A DNA stretch of 33,510 nucleotides from Didymodactylos carnosus (Eukaryota > Rotifera > Eurotatoria > Philodinida > Philodinidae): assembly GCA_905250885.1 (NCBI GenBank), contig CAJNOQ010001293.1:1-33510 (forward strand). The letters run 5' to 3'. The notes beneath the pieces were generated by a model that did no database searches, was not told where the DNA came from, and saw only the letters and a list, made by a program, of their open reading frames with translations. A program made the position numbers and the translations under genes. How positions within the stretch are numbered: position 1 is the stretch's first letter; every line of letters begins with the position of its first letter. Below are positions 11,969 to 23,375 of the stretch, piece after piece.

Positions 11969-12097
11969 GGGCGTATTCATCTTGAAAGGGTAGTGTATTC
12001 ATTTTAGCCTGGCGGTGTATTTCTCTCAATAGGGTGGTGTAATCACCTTAACAGAGTGGTGTGTCCCTCTCAAAGGGGCGTGTATTCATCTTAAGAG
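11969..12097 (+). repeat. Degenerate 19-23 bp tandem repeat, about six units
   Basis: Six units follow a pattern near GGGTGGTGTATTCATCTTAA, varying in length from 19 to 23 bases and diverged from one another. It begins directly after the foldback element at 11630-11955, which suggests the two may belong to one larger element. It is more GC-rich than the surrounding DNA. Confidence 0.7.
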
Positions 12098-13143
12098 AAG
12101 ACCTTCTAATCAATTTTAGAATCACTCTCTGCGTGGTGCCTGTATGTGTGCGTAGCCTAAACTTCTCTGTGTTAGTGTACACTATTCCCAGTACTATCTT
12201 TCGCCTAATATAAAGGAGTTATCACCATTTTTGCCCTACAAGGGGCTGCCCTGACAATCGAAGAGATGAGTAACCACATTTCTTCTTCACTAAAAAATAC
12301 CAGTGTTTCAAGAACTGGGTCATTATGATTTGAAGGTTTCATCAGATTATTTCTTGATCAGTAGAAATAAACGCAGAAACTTCACAATTTTTTTCTTTTT
12401 ATAGCCGAACATTACATACATAATCTAAATTAACTTATCACTTTAACCCACATTTCTTGTTCAAATGTGTTTTGAATGAATGACCAAACAAAGAAAGTGT
12501 CATTGATCACACGATCAACAAAATAAAGCCTCGAATCACAGACGCTCTTCTAAAAAGAGTCGCACGTTTTTGATAAACTTATATTACAATAAAGATTAGA
12601 ACACGTATTTTTCGCATGTCACAAGCATCTTAGTTTATGATAAAAATCTTAATTGATAATCAAATTATTTTTTAATCTCTCTTTCGAAAACGTCTGATAT
12701 TGAAAATATTCGCACTTTTTTTACTAGTACCTGATAGAACAAGATTTTAGTGGATATACGAAGAACTACGACGTATGGTGCATCATATCTTCTGGTTGAA
12801 ATTCCACTATCAAGTGAAGCTGCCGAAATGGAGAATGTTACTTAAAATTTGAAACTTGATAATCGTCATTAGAACCATCTCTTGTCCAAGAACTTCAGCT
12901 CGTACACCAAATCCAGTATTGATAATTGCTATCATAAACATTTTAATTATATTTTTCAGCAGCACCGTCAATTTCAAGTTAAATATGGGCGTCGCTAATA
13001 ATTCTTGTCTAGTCCTGACACACATTTATTGTTTAAATGTAAAAACAAGTTTTTAATTAATATCGATTAATGTTTTGATGTTCAGTTATTCACTTGGAAT
13101 ACTAGTATTCATTTAGATATTTATGACGACTTTGAAGAACCAG
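12098..13143. other. Non-coding stretch
   Basis: No gene, RNA or element boundary could be supported. The short opposing open frames near 12810-13056 (about 70 codons) have no recognisable motif. Confidence 0.5.
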
Positions 13144-13948
13144 CCCAGGTCGACGAAAACTGGCATTTAATTGTCCATTTAATCGTCCAACAGCCTGTTA
13201 ACTGTATGCCAAAAAATGGCCTGTTAATTGTGTAAAAATCGAATGAAAATTGTCATTTAACAGTCATTATAATGACAATTTTTTGACTTTGAAATAACGG
13301 TGAAAATAATACCAGATTATAGGCAATGTCCGAAAAATTGTCATTTGACGGACACCATTAAATGGCATTTTCGTCCATTTATTAGACCGCGTTCACTAAT
13401 GCCAAATAAATGTGGCCGTTAAATGTTCGTTTTTTCTCCATTTCAAAATGGCAAAAACTGGGCATAAAATGGCATTTAACAGCCAGTTTATGGTCATCAA
13501 GTCATTCACCGTTTTATTCTGCCGTCATGAATAGTATAAATGACTCTGATTTTAAAATAATTTAGAGTGTTTCTCTTCTTCAATTAAACGGGTCATAGAA
13601 ACTTGCCTCGAAGAAGTGGTCTATGGTTCTTGACTCGATGCAGGTGATAGTACCTCAGGTTCAGAAGATATTTTTTTGACATTTTCTAACGGTCTAACAA
13701 TTGATATTTAAATGGCAAAAAAATGTGACCAGTAGGGTTACTGGCAGCAGTTGAATGCCTGTTATCTGACCGTTTTTTGACATTTAAAAAAATGCGAAAT
13801 AAATGCATTTAAACGTTCCCAGTTATAATGGCAAAAAACGGCCTAAAAACGGGGTAAAATGTCATAAAAATGCCATTAAAATGCTTATTAACAGCGTATT
13901 AAATGGCATTTAATTGGCAATTAATTACACCATTTTCGACGTCCTGGG
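13144..13948. mobile_element. Inverted-repeat element, about 805 bp, built from a palindromic ATGGCATTTAA-type motif
   Basis: The ends are inverted: CCCAGGTCGACGAAAA at 13144 and CGTCCTGGG at 13940-13948, whose complement reads CCCAGGACGTCGAAAA. The inside is crowded with variants of AAATGGCATTTAA and AATGGCAAAAA in both orientations (for example near 13160, 13250, 13335, 13358, 13467, 13710, 13870 and 13905). There is no coding sequence and no convincing target duplication. It looks like a non-autonomous foldback element made by internal amplification. Confidence 0.68.
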
Positions 13949-15045
13949 AGTAATCTTGATAGTACTATCACCTGACAGAATTCTCTCACATCAACTATAT
14001 CATCAAGTAGTTGGCACATTTTGTCCTGCTAGTCGGTAGTGCTCTGAGCGTTAATACATGTGGCTGATTCATGTTGGTCTGAATCATAGAAGTCTTTACT
14101 TTCTTCAGTGATTTCTATCTCTCTACTTCTGATCCCAAGATATTTTTACAGTTTTTAGTTTGTTCGAATGAACTACAGAAATGACGAAAGCGACAACAAA
14201 CACTTTGTTACATCACTAATTTTCGTACTTGGTATCGAAGTTATTATTTTACATTTTTCTGAATCTTTTGTTCATTAATTAGTAGTGACGCATAGATAGG
14301 CTGTGTGGTTTTTTTGCGGTCACTTTTCAACACACAGATTATACTCAGTTGATCGAGGTATAGCTAGGGTGAGGAGCAGAGCGAGAATCGAATCAAGAAA
14401 ATCTGATTCGATTCGGAATAACATTTCTGAATCCTAAATCGGTTCGATTCGGCAAACAGTCGAATCGAATGCCGAATTATTCGATTCGTTTCGGGCTCTG
14501 GTGGGAAGAAAAGTGTCATCAGCCACCGAAAAGTTCAGAAAGGATTGACATTCTCATCATAATAAATGAAAACTCTCAGCATGATAATGATCTCAAGATC
14601 ATATAAAGGTCTAAATCCATTCATTAGTAGAATACTACGACAGGAAACGGATAACTTCATCGAAAAATATTATAAAACGTCAATAGTGCTCAATTAGTGA
14701 AGAATGTTGTCATATCATTCACTTACTTTCTCGCGGATTGTCATATGATTGGTTCTAATGTGTGTTATTCACGATCCAATAAAGATGTTCAAATTAATAA
14801 TTCATCATTTTTTTTTCATTTCTGTTTTCTGCCGTTTTTCTTCAGCCAATTAATTCTTCTCGTTCATGTTTAAAAAGAATTGACACTTATAATGCAGTAA
14901 CGGAAGAAGAGAAAAAAGAAAAAAAAGAAGTATTTTCTATTTTAATGACTGTCATAGATCATTTATGTTCTATTTACATCTCTAATTGACGCAATGTCAC
15001 AGCGAAATTAATATTACTAATTATTAATCTTTCTTAAGTTCAGTA
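13949..15045. other. Non-coding stretch upstream of the homeobox gene, carrying one small MITE
   Basis: Apart from the small hAT-like element at 14377-14500, no feature is recognised. The last few hundred bases are the presumed promoter of the homeobox gene. A pyrimidine-rich stretch and TTCAG (about 15038-15042) just before the ATG at 15046 could be a splice or spliced-leader acceptor, but this is weak. Confidence 0.45.
14377..14500. mobile_element. hAT-like MITE, 124 bp, rich in GATTCGATTCGG
   Basis: The terminal inverted repeats are CAGAGCGAGAATCGAATC at the left and the complement of CAGAGCCCGAAACGAATC at the right. The flanking 8-mers GTGAGGAG (14369-14376) and GTGGGAAG (14501-14508) agree at 6 of 8 positions, which fits a decayed 8-bp hAT target duplication. 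Most of the interior is repeated GATTCGATT in both orientations, so the whole can fold. It has no coding capacity. Confidence 0.6.
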
Positions 15046-17144
15046 ATGTACACTATTCGACCAAATACCGACTTTGCTGTCCAAATGGCAGCATCATTAC
15101 AACAATTACCCTATCGTTCAGCATTCTACATGGCATCACCATTTCTCATCTCGGACTCGAAAACATCGACGTCAACACCATTACCGTTACCAGTACATCT
15201 GCCAACAAAGAATTATCATTTGAACAAGCGTATGAGAAAAAATGACAAACATTCTTCGAAAAAACATCTCAATAAGCATCATAAAGATTCATCCACACAA
15301 CAGTAAGTCCAAATTAGTCAAATAATTCGAAAAATATTATTCAAATTACAGCGATATCTTTATCAATAAGTATTTCTGCAAAAAAAGAAAAATATATATA
15401 CTGAGATAATTGCATAGTGAGTATGATGAGTTTAGAGAAATACTATTTTGAAAACTGATTGACAAACTTTACTTATTCTCGACAAGACGTGGCCCGATCA
15501 TAAACGTCTGATAGATTGACGAGAAGACGGACACGTTCCTTTTAGGTTTCTCAGTTTCTGAAATAAAGTTTGAAAGCTCCATTCTAGAAAGCTTTCTAAA
15601 AAGTTCATTCTACAAAACCATTTCTATCTGCTATTCACACACTGTTTTATTATTTGAAAAGATAAGATAGAGCATAGGTAAAAACTATACCTACTAGAGC
15701 GCCTAATCGGGTCAGTTTTTGATGGTCCCCGGTCCAAAAACAGTCGAAGCCCGCCCCTCCCACCATGCTAATCGGTTGGCCTGATAATCTTTCTTGGCCC
15801 ACCTGATCGAATTTACTGTAAATATTTTTAAACGAAATTCAGCTTTATGATAGCAAAACCGCAGAAAAAGCTTTGCTAAAGATTGGCTCAGCCGCAATAT
15901 CAGTTAATTAAGAAGACAAGTATTTTTTTGGCAACAGAATTCAGTCAGATGTGGGTGATGATTGCACAAGATATATCTACTAGTATATATATAGGCTTCT
16001 AACCAATTGTACTGCCAAGAGTTCAGAAGGAGAAAAGTTAAAGATTGAATCTAAAGGCATTACGCAAAAGTAGGAAAGTCACTAGAAAATGTTGACTCTG
16101 CGTATTAATTGTGCTTTTTTATCGACTCTTATTTTTTCAAATAATAAAACAGCATGTGAATAGTAGACACATAAGAATTTTTAGAACGAAGAATTATCTA
16201 GAATGAACTTTTTAGAAAGTTTTCAAACTTTATTTCAGGAACTGAGAAACAAAAAGAAACGTGTGATATTTCTTCTCATCGATCCGTTATCCTATTTTTA
16301 GGAGTTAAACTATAGTAGTGTATAAACTGATAAAAAAGAGAGAAACATAGATACGGTATCTGTTAAGATATTTAACCTTTTTTTCTATGAAAAGAAATAT
16401 TGAATATGTAACAGCACGAATTGTGTTTATTCTTATAACTTTCACTAGATCTTCAAATTCTACCAATCGTCCAGTTAAAAAGTCATCATTTGATATTGAA
16501 TCACTGTTGGAAAAGCACAATACAACCACGTATAATGATTATCGGTTTAATACAAGTATTGGTGGTAATGATACGTTCGATAATAATTCAAGTATTGATG
16601 ACCATAGTGAAACTGTGTCCACTAGCCCATTTCGTAGTCCAATATCATCGTATGCAATTTATAATCAATTAAAATCACTTCAAGCACCAAGAATTACACG
16701 TATGTGTCTATCTTTTTACATAGCTTCATTTTAAAAAAAAATGAAAAATCTAATATTTTAGCTTCTGATAACTCATGTAATAGAAAAATATTATCACCAA
16801 CATCATCACATCAAAATTGTACAAAACCAAAACGTATTCGAACAATATTTACACCTGATCAATTAGAACGTCTTGAAGCTGAATTTGAAAAACAACAATA
16901 TATGGTAGGAAATGAACGATATTATTTAGCGACATCATTAAATTTATCCGAAGCACAAGTTAAAGTTTGGTTTCAAAATAGACGAATTAAATGGCGACGA
17001 CAATCATTAGAAGAGCATCAACATCGTTTAACATCGTTCTCAATTGAATCAACATCAAAACATGATAATAATTCAAAATGTGATGAAGATGATATTGAAG
17101 AGAATGATCTTGATCTTGATGAATCCACAGATGATGAAAACTAA
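15046..17144 (+). CDS. NOTO: Not-family (notochord-type) homeobox transcription factor
   Basis: This is a nuclear DNA-binding protein of 296 aa. Exons are 15046-15302, 16449-16699 and 16762-17144; phases match at both junctions. The homeodomain spans about residues 192-251, with F199 at position 8, F211 at 20, W239 at 48, Q241 at 50 and N242 at 51. Helix 1 with the following loop ([20 protein letters not shown]) and IKWRRQ after WFQNRR are typical of Not rather than Emx proteins. An eh1-like repressor motif, [12 protein letters not shown], lies at 98-109 and suggests Groucho-type co-repressor binding. A second, weaker match (SPFLISD) occurs near the N terminus. The C-terminal tail is Asp/Glu-rich. 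Intron 1 is 1,146 bp, unusually long here because an inverted-repeat element lies in it. Family placement is from memory of homeodomain sequences; Emx/Vax relatives are the main alternative. Confidence 0.9.
15514..16284. mobile_element. Long inverted-repeat element in intron 1 of the homeobox gene
   Basis: Arms of about 150 bp (about 15514-15665 and 16130-16284) are inverted copies. Shared blocks include CTTTATTTCAG, ACTGAGAAAC, ACGTGT, TTTCAAATAATAAAACAG and GTGAATAG. The outermost bases read GATTGACGAGAAG at the left and the complement of GATCGATGAGAAG at the right. The middle contains a GC-richer patch near 15705-15790 but no transposase. The element accounts for two-thirds of the intron. 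No target duplication could be defined. Confidence 0.7.
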
Positions 17145-19509
17145 CTAGAAAATATATAGACAGACGTATGTAAATTGTTTAATATGGTCAAGTCTTTTTG
17201 TATTAAAATTAAATAAAATATTTTTGTCAATTTGATATTGGCGAAAAAAACAATAGTTTTTATTAAGAACAAAGGCTTATGAATCTACTCTATATATGTA
17301 ACTTTTACATACATACACGATACATAGATTTATCTACCATATGCAAGTGTTGAGAAAGCAGTGTAGTACTTTTATGTGGTTAGTTATATCTATTGGTATA
17401 TTATTCTCGTTCTTCAAATAAATATGAGTAACATAAAGGAAAAACTAGATATTACTGATTTTCATAAAACTTTTCAAATTTAAGTTGTATCCATATTTGA
17501 GAAATTGTAAATCTTTAAATAAACAGATAAATTTTCTTTCCCATCTATAAGAAATTGCTGCTCTTTAATTAACACATTTCTGTGACATTAACATTATTGT
17601 TTCTTTTACCCTCTTAAAGATCATATTATTTATCGTAAACTCGTGTTTGACACTTTTTTTCTATGTGTTATTCCAATGAATTATTTTCACACACTGTACT
17701 ATATACGACAATCTTCTAGTTTAGTTTCACAATTTCATGTTAGAATATTATTAGAGATAATCTCACAACAATAACGGAAATAAACAATCTATATCTGAGA
17801 AATGAAAAAAAAAAAACATTTTACGATTGAGTTAGATAAATATAATCTGTGAATATTTTAAAATATCCAAATGTGTGATAAATGAAATGAATTATTAGTT
17901 TTAACACGCTCAGAAAAATAATAATTGTATAGTGTCATGAGACACAGAAAGTTCACTTTTAAATAAAAAGTTTAAAAACAATAGAGAAACAGTATCAGTC
18001 TTAATTTGTGATTATCACTTCAAGAATATTTACATAATTCTATATAAGGGGATATTCTGTTAACATTCACTTTTCATTCCGGTTTAAATATTTTCTTCTA
18101 TCTTTTCAAATAACTAATTAATCAAACATATAAAATTACACTATAATAGTGTCAATCTTATGATATTTTAAATTGCAGATAGTTAAAAATTAACAATTAA
18201 TTAGATACAGCCAGCCTTATAAAATTTACAACCCTCTTTTAACCAATCACTTATTCTCTTTCTACTCGTAAATATCATCTGGGATTGTTCTCATGCTTTG
18301 CTAATAACATACAGAACATACAGTAACATATTTTTACTGTATTGCCTTTCTATTTCTGTAGTGTAAAATCTCTAATTCGTTTTCAATAGGAAAATAACGG
18401 CAATGATTTATTCTATTGAGCTATTTCTTAAGATGACCCTAGAATAAATGATTAAAACAAAATTTTTCGATCTCTCTTCTTTGATTTGTGATGTGGAATC
18501 GAACAAAAGATTTCTTCGTCCAATTCTCTCTTACAAATAGAGCTAAAACAAAGATCGCTTTGTGAATTATTTTTCTAATTCTTTATTCACTGATGTAAAA
18601 CAAAAAAAAAATTGTAAAAGGCTATTTAAAATCGTTGTCTCTTCTTTTTAACTCTTTTATTTGACAAACCTATTTTTATGTTTTAATCGTGCAAAGTGGG
18701 TGTTTTTCCTTAATAATGTTGTTTTTGAAACAATTTTCTCAAACAAAATAATGTACAATGATAAATGTTTAATAACTATTAAACAAATATTTGAAAAAAA
18801 TTATTTTGTTAACGACTGTTTATTATGTCGTTTAATTTTTTGTGTTTAATTTTATTAAATATTACAATTATTTACTAAAAATAAGTTTCCACTTTCTTTT
18901 TTTCATATAATATATCAGATTATAGTACAGTTGATTTATTCCTAGATAAAAGAATAAAAAGAACGTGTCTGTTAATGACAATTGGTCAAGAAAAAGAAAT
19001 TTTAGTGAATATGACAATGTTCAACATTGCAATCTCACTTCAACTAGTATATCCTGTAACTGTGTGCATGTGCATAAACATCCTGTAATTTCTGTAAGCT
19101 ATGTATTAAGAAAACAAGTTAAAATCTTGATGACGATGAGTATTTGTTATTAATATATTTTGCTTTCAATGATACATATAAACTAAATTGATCCTTATTT
19201 CTTTTGTTTTATTTTTTTTGTATGACTTTGAAGTGTTTGATTTAACCATACACAATGATAATAGCCACTAAACAAACGTCTTCTATAGTATAGCACATTT
19301 CATAGAATGAATGAATGAAGAGATATATGTGAGAATATGATAATAATGAACATTCGACAATTCAATTAAATACAAAAAAGCTTACATAAGGAGAAAAATA
19401 AATATATGCGAAAGCATAGCAGATAAACAAACCGCTATAGAACTAGTGGAAAATATAAATATTTCCTATTCATTCAACTATATAAGTACTCTTCGTGTAG
19501 AGCTGGGAG
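17145..19509. other. Long AT-rich non-coding region, including the 3' UTR of the homeobox gene
   Basis: An AATAAA at 17212-17217, 68 bases after the stop, is the likely polyadenylation signal of the homeobox gene. Beyond it I see only AT-rich sequence with short homopolymer runs. Open frames of about 60 codons show no family resemblance. Confidence 0.5.
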
Positions 19510-19836
19510 ATGTCTCATTTTAATCAGAAATTTGCGGACTACAATCGTGTCTCACTAACAAAAGGTTTTGATTATTTTCCAGAAAACCGGGTCTTCAAGA
19601 GTCATTGGCACGAACCCTTTGAGGCTTTTTACTATCCCGATACACTCTATCGATCGACATATGAACGATTGAAAAAGGAGTGTTACAGTAGAATAATGTT
19701 CCTTGTTAGTCGTCAGTCCTCATACCACGTAGCAATTTTTGAATTTCGCTTTCGTTCATTCTCTATACGTATTTTAAGTCAGAACTCTGAAAATAACCCC
19801 AATTCTACGGAATATTGGCTACTTATCTCTGAATAG
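19510..19836 (+). CDS. Hypothetical protein, 108 aa, doubtful
   Basis: An ATG opens a 108-codon frame whose first part has balanced, protein-like composition (for example FDYFPENRVFKSHWHEPFEA, then YPDTLYRSTYERLKKE), unlike most chance frames in this AT-rich DNA. A TATATAAG motif lies at 19479-19486, about 30 bases before the ATG, which would leave almost no 5' UTR. No family is recognised, no signal peptide or membrane segment is seen, and no introns were found. It may be an orphan gene, a fragment of an old mobile element, or chance. Confidence 0.22.
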   Translation: MSHFNQKFADYNRVSLTKGFDYFPENRVFKSHWHEPFEAFYYPDTLYRSTYERLKKECYSRIMFLVSRQSSYHVAIFEFRFRSFSIRILSQNSENNPNSTEYWLLISE

Positions 19837-20158
19837 AAAACAAAATTCAAAAAACTCTACGGACAAAATTTAGATAAATGTCATAGCTTGAAAAAAACGA
19901 TGAAGGTTTTACGATGAATTGTCGAGGACGAGGTACAATTTTGCTTCGTTAAAACCATGTTCTGAGAAAAACGTTAAACATGTTTGAAGAGCATAGTCAC
20001 AGCAGATTTCAGGTTCAATATAGGAGTATGATACATATTTATGAAGCAAAAAGCTCTTTCTATTCAGATATAACGGCTTGAATTATGTTTAACTTAGAGG
20101 TTATTTGACCGCTGGGAAATCTAATGAATATCTGACAGAAATGTCAGATATCAGCATT

Positions 20159-20357
20159 AAGCAGAATTTTTTGCTGATTCATCGCGATTGTGAGAAAAAA
20201 TGAGCGATAAATTTCGATTAAGCACAATTTTTGCTGAAATGGTAAGCAATCGTCGATTTTTCTAAAACACGCATGATTTCAACAAAAGTCGCGCTTAATC
20301 GAAATTTATTAACGATTTTTTCTCACAATCGCGATGAATCAGTAAAAAGTTCTGCTT
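20159..20357. mobile_element. Small foldback element, about 200 bp
   Basis: Arms of about 90 bp are inverted copies: AAGCAGAATTTTTTGCTGA, ATCGCGATTGTGAGAAAAAA and AATTTCGATTAAGC appear in the left arm and reappear as complements in the right arm. Within the left arm the AAGCA(G/C)AATTTTTTGCTGA block is itself repeated (20159 and about 20220). A separate short hairpin, ATATCTGACAGAAATGTCAGATAT minus its loop, flanks it at 20128-20151. No target duplication or coding sequence was found. Confidence 0.62.
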
Positions 20358-22047
20358 AAAAATCGCGATTAAGTACACGATCGATCGCCTGATTAATTGC
20401 GTTTAATCAGCCATTTCTTCTCGACTTGGCGACATGGGTAATCATTCCCCTTTACCATTTTTCTAATCTTTTTGATCTATTTCTTGTACGAAAAGAATAA
20501 ACAAGTAAGATCCTTCTTCATGTCAGAAAATGTTTTTTACTGTCTTAGATCCAATTTCGACGAAACTTTCATAGAATGTTTGTCCCATGTACACGAGTAC
20601 CGCTTTCCGACAAGAAAATTCTTTTTACTCGAACTCGACTCGTGCCCGACTTATACATAAATATTTTCTCGTTTTGGTTCTTAGCTAAAAACTTTTGTTT
20701 TTCGCCTGGAGATCTCAAGTTATCATTACGTTCTCAAGTAACTCTTTTAAAACTTCATGTATTTTAGCTGAAATCTTGGATTTTTTCACTAACATTTTGT
20801 AGAAAAACAGAATTCGTATCCGTAACTTCTCTACCCGTTGGGTTGCACATCTCTACTACAGAGTTCAGAAACATTTAGATTAAAGCTAGCACATGCATCT
20901 GGAGGTTAATAGAACAGGATCTGTAATGTTTTTCTCTATGAGGTGTCTGAATACAGAAAAAGTCAAAAATTCAAAACGGCTGTTCTCATTTTATAAAAAA
21001 TGCTGTTATTTTCAAAAAATCGGACTTCATTAGTCTCAATTTGAAACATCTCCGAACTCTCGAGTATCTAAGGTCATGAAGAACTCTTGCAACTACGAGA
21101 CATTTCAAGAAACAAAAAAACATAATCGATGTTTACTTTTTAAAATGAATTATTCCTGAAATATTTCAGTCAAAAAGTAGTTGTTCGCATATTTCTAGAA
21201 GGTTTCGAGTACGTAGTCTCTGATGAAGTCGTGTCCCGTATGCATGTACCTATGTAGTCTTTGTGTTTTTGCCTGTTAAGTTTAAAAAACCCTCGAACAA
21301 AAGTTATTGTTGAAAACAAAAAACTCAAAACTCTGTAGTTTTCTTAAAAATTGCTGTTATTTCTAGTATACAGCAGGCTCAGTTTATACCATACATTCAA
21401 TCGCAAAAGTTTATTCGAACGACGAATATTTTTCTTTTTGTTTTGTTCAAAAATAGTGAACGGGAACAAATTGTCTAATTCTCTTAACAACACTTCCAAT
21501 TGACGTGTGTACTTCTTCGTGTGTACTTCTCTTATGCATTGTTTGAAAATGACTGTAAAAGTCGAAATATCACTATATTAAAGTAACAAGAATTTTTATT
21601 ATGAAATTCTATACAGCTGCATTGACAGTCTTACGTTTGTGTCAAAAACCGTTGCCCAATAAAGAAAATATCTAAGTCACTATGTTTCTTGTGTATTTTT
21701 CTAATTTAATATTTCAGCGTTTTTATTTGTAATATATCAAATCTTCCATTAAATTCGGCACGGACGATAAATCCTAAATGACTCAGCATCTCTCTTATAA
21801 ACGTAGTAAACGGCTGGAATTAAGCCATACGTGTCATGCACTAAACGTTATTTTGAAATAGGACGCTGTTTTGTAATAATAATTAATATACATTTACTTC
21901 ATCAGTGACAAATATTTGTTTCTATTGTATCTTTTTGTTTTAACTCGGTCTTGGACAAAAGACGAAGGCTATTGAGAAGAAGGATATTATGGTGAAGAAA
22001 AAATTCTTATCCAAAACAAAAAAACATATTTTTTGCTGCGTAGAACT
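20358..22047. other. Non-coding stretch
   Basis: No gene is recognised. CGACTCGTGCCCGAC (about 20636-20650) and GTTGGGTTGCACATCTCTAC (about 20838-20857) look like pieces of decayed repeats, since similar strings often occur in hAT-type element ends, but a matching second end was not found. Confidence 0.4.
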
Positions 22048-22220
22048 CAGGACCGTAGGAAGGGGGGACATTGGGGACCGATCCTCCCTTGACTATTGAA
22101 AAAATGATCTTTTTCCACTGAATCCCGTCAGAAAAAGTTGCTGATTGATAAGACTTCACACTATCTCTGAAGACAAAAAAGTCGATCCCCTCCTTCGCAA
22201 AAATCCTGGCTACGGGCCTG
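22048..22220. mobile_element. hAT-like MITE, 173 bp, with target-site duplication
   Basis: The ends are CAGGACCGTAGGAAGG (left) and the complement of CAGGCCCGTAGCCAGG (right), a 16-bp inverted repeat with three mismatches. TAGAACT occurs directly outside the left end (22041-22047) and again one base outside the right end (22222-22228). With the neighbouring base this forms an 8-bp duplication matching at 7 of 8 positions, as expected for hAT-type insertion. G/C runs next to both ends are also inverted. It has no coding capacity. Confidence 0.72.
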
Positions 22221-23215
22221 ATAGAACTTTTTCATGGTGACACAATGTGCACACCTGACCCATTTGAACCTGTGAAGTCATACGGAGGAGATGCGTTCTC
22301 TGGGTGCAATTCTGCAGATCTGTTAGGTTTTTTACTTAAGAAAACAGAGGAAATGTCCTCTCTTGATAAATAAGACAGAATTTAGAGAGCATTAAATCAA
22401 TCAGTGAAGATTCCTTTGAAAAAAACAACAACAGTTTAATTTTGAGATTTTTCTAGTAAACGAAAGCACTTGATCCAAATTTGTGAAGCAAGGCAAGCAA
22501 TTACAAGTAAAATTATTTCCGCTGAAGAGTTCTTTTCACTATGTCCTGTATGAGCCACTTATAAATGTAACCAATGCCACTTATACTTTCTTTATTCAAA
22601 TACAAACGACGAAAGAAAATTTTTTTATCAACATAAGAACAATTACGACATCGACTGTATCATAACGAAGGTTACGTTGCATTAAGTGAACTTTTTTGCG
22701 AATGTTTTCGACCAAAACTTCTGAAAAATTCCATTTTGGCGACGGCGTGAAAGTCTCAAAGAACTGATTGCGATAGAACGCCTAATATATCCACAATTAA
22801 ACAGATCAAGACAAACAAAACAAAAAATGACTCGACTCCTTTTACGTAAGGATGTTGAGAGTGTCGACATCATTTCATTTTAGCTTATCTCACCCTTGTA
22901 GTGACTGCAATTGACATCTGTTTCAGTATACTCATCATTTTTCTCAATGATACAAATTTACATAAAATAAAATTTTTTTTTCTTTCCTGTAAATCAGTAA
23001 ATAGCTTTTCTACTACTTTCAATAAATCTACTAATAAGAGGCCACTCTTCGCTTTCTGAACATGGCGACTTTTTAATGGAAAGACAACAGCAAAAGGGCA
23101 TCAAACGATTGAATGACAAAATTTAGAAAAAAATTTCGACGTTATGTCGTTCGTTCAGCAGAAATAATCGCCTTTCGGTCCATAAAAGCAGGTGATAAGC
23201 AGTGTAGAAAACGAC

Positions 23216-23375
23216 AAGAAGATACAAGGGGGAAAGGCGGCTCCGGGAGTTTTCCGGAGCTGTTGAAATGCTTTCCGATGCTTGAGATGTTCAGCATGCG
23301 ATGCTCTGCGATGCTGAGAGATGCTTTCCGGAAGAAAGAAAAAAGTCGCCTTTTCCCCCTTAAGAAGGTATCTTT
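23216..23375. repeat. GC-rich imperfect palindrome
   Basis: AAGGGGGAAAGGCGG near 23226 pairs with CGCCTTTTCCCCCTT near 23347-23361, with inner pairing of TTCCGGA blocks and a centre of repeated GATGCT around GCATGC at about 23295. It stands out from the AT-rich surroundings. It may be a small MITE, but no target duplication was found. Confidence 0.5.

Noticed and set aside
11969-12097. Possible CRISPR-like array
   Set aside because: The units are degenerate, directly adjacent without unique spacers, and the genome is eukaryotic.
14436-14455. GGTTCGATTCGG resembling a tRNA B box
   Set aside because: It is one of many GATTCG words in the MITE; no matching A box or cloverleaf is present.
20838-20857. 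Possible hAT element end (GTTGGGTTGCACATCTCTAC)
   Set aside because: No complementary left end or target duplication was found nearby, so no element could be bounded.
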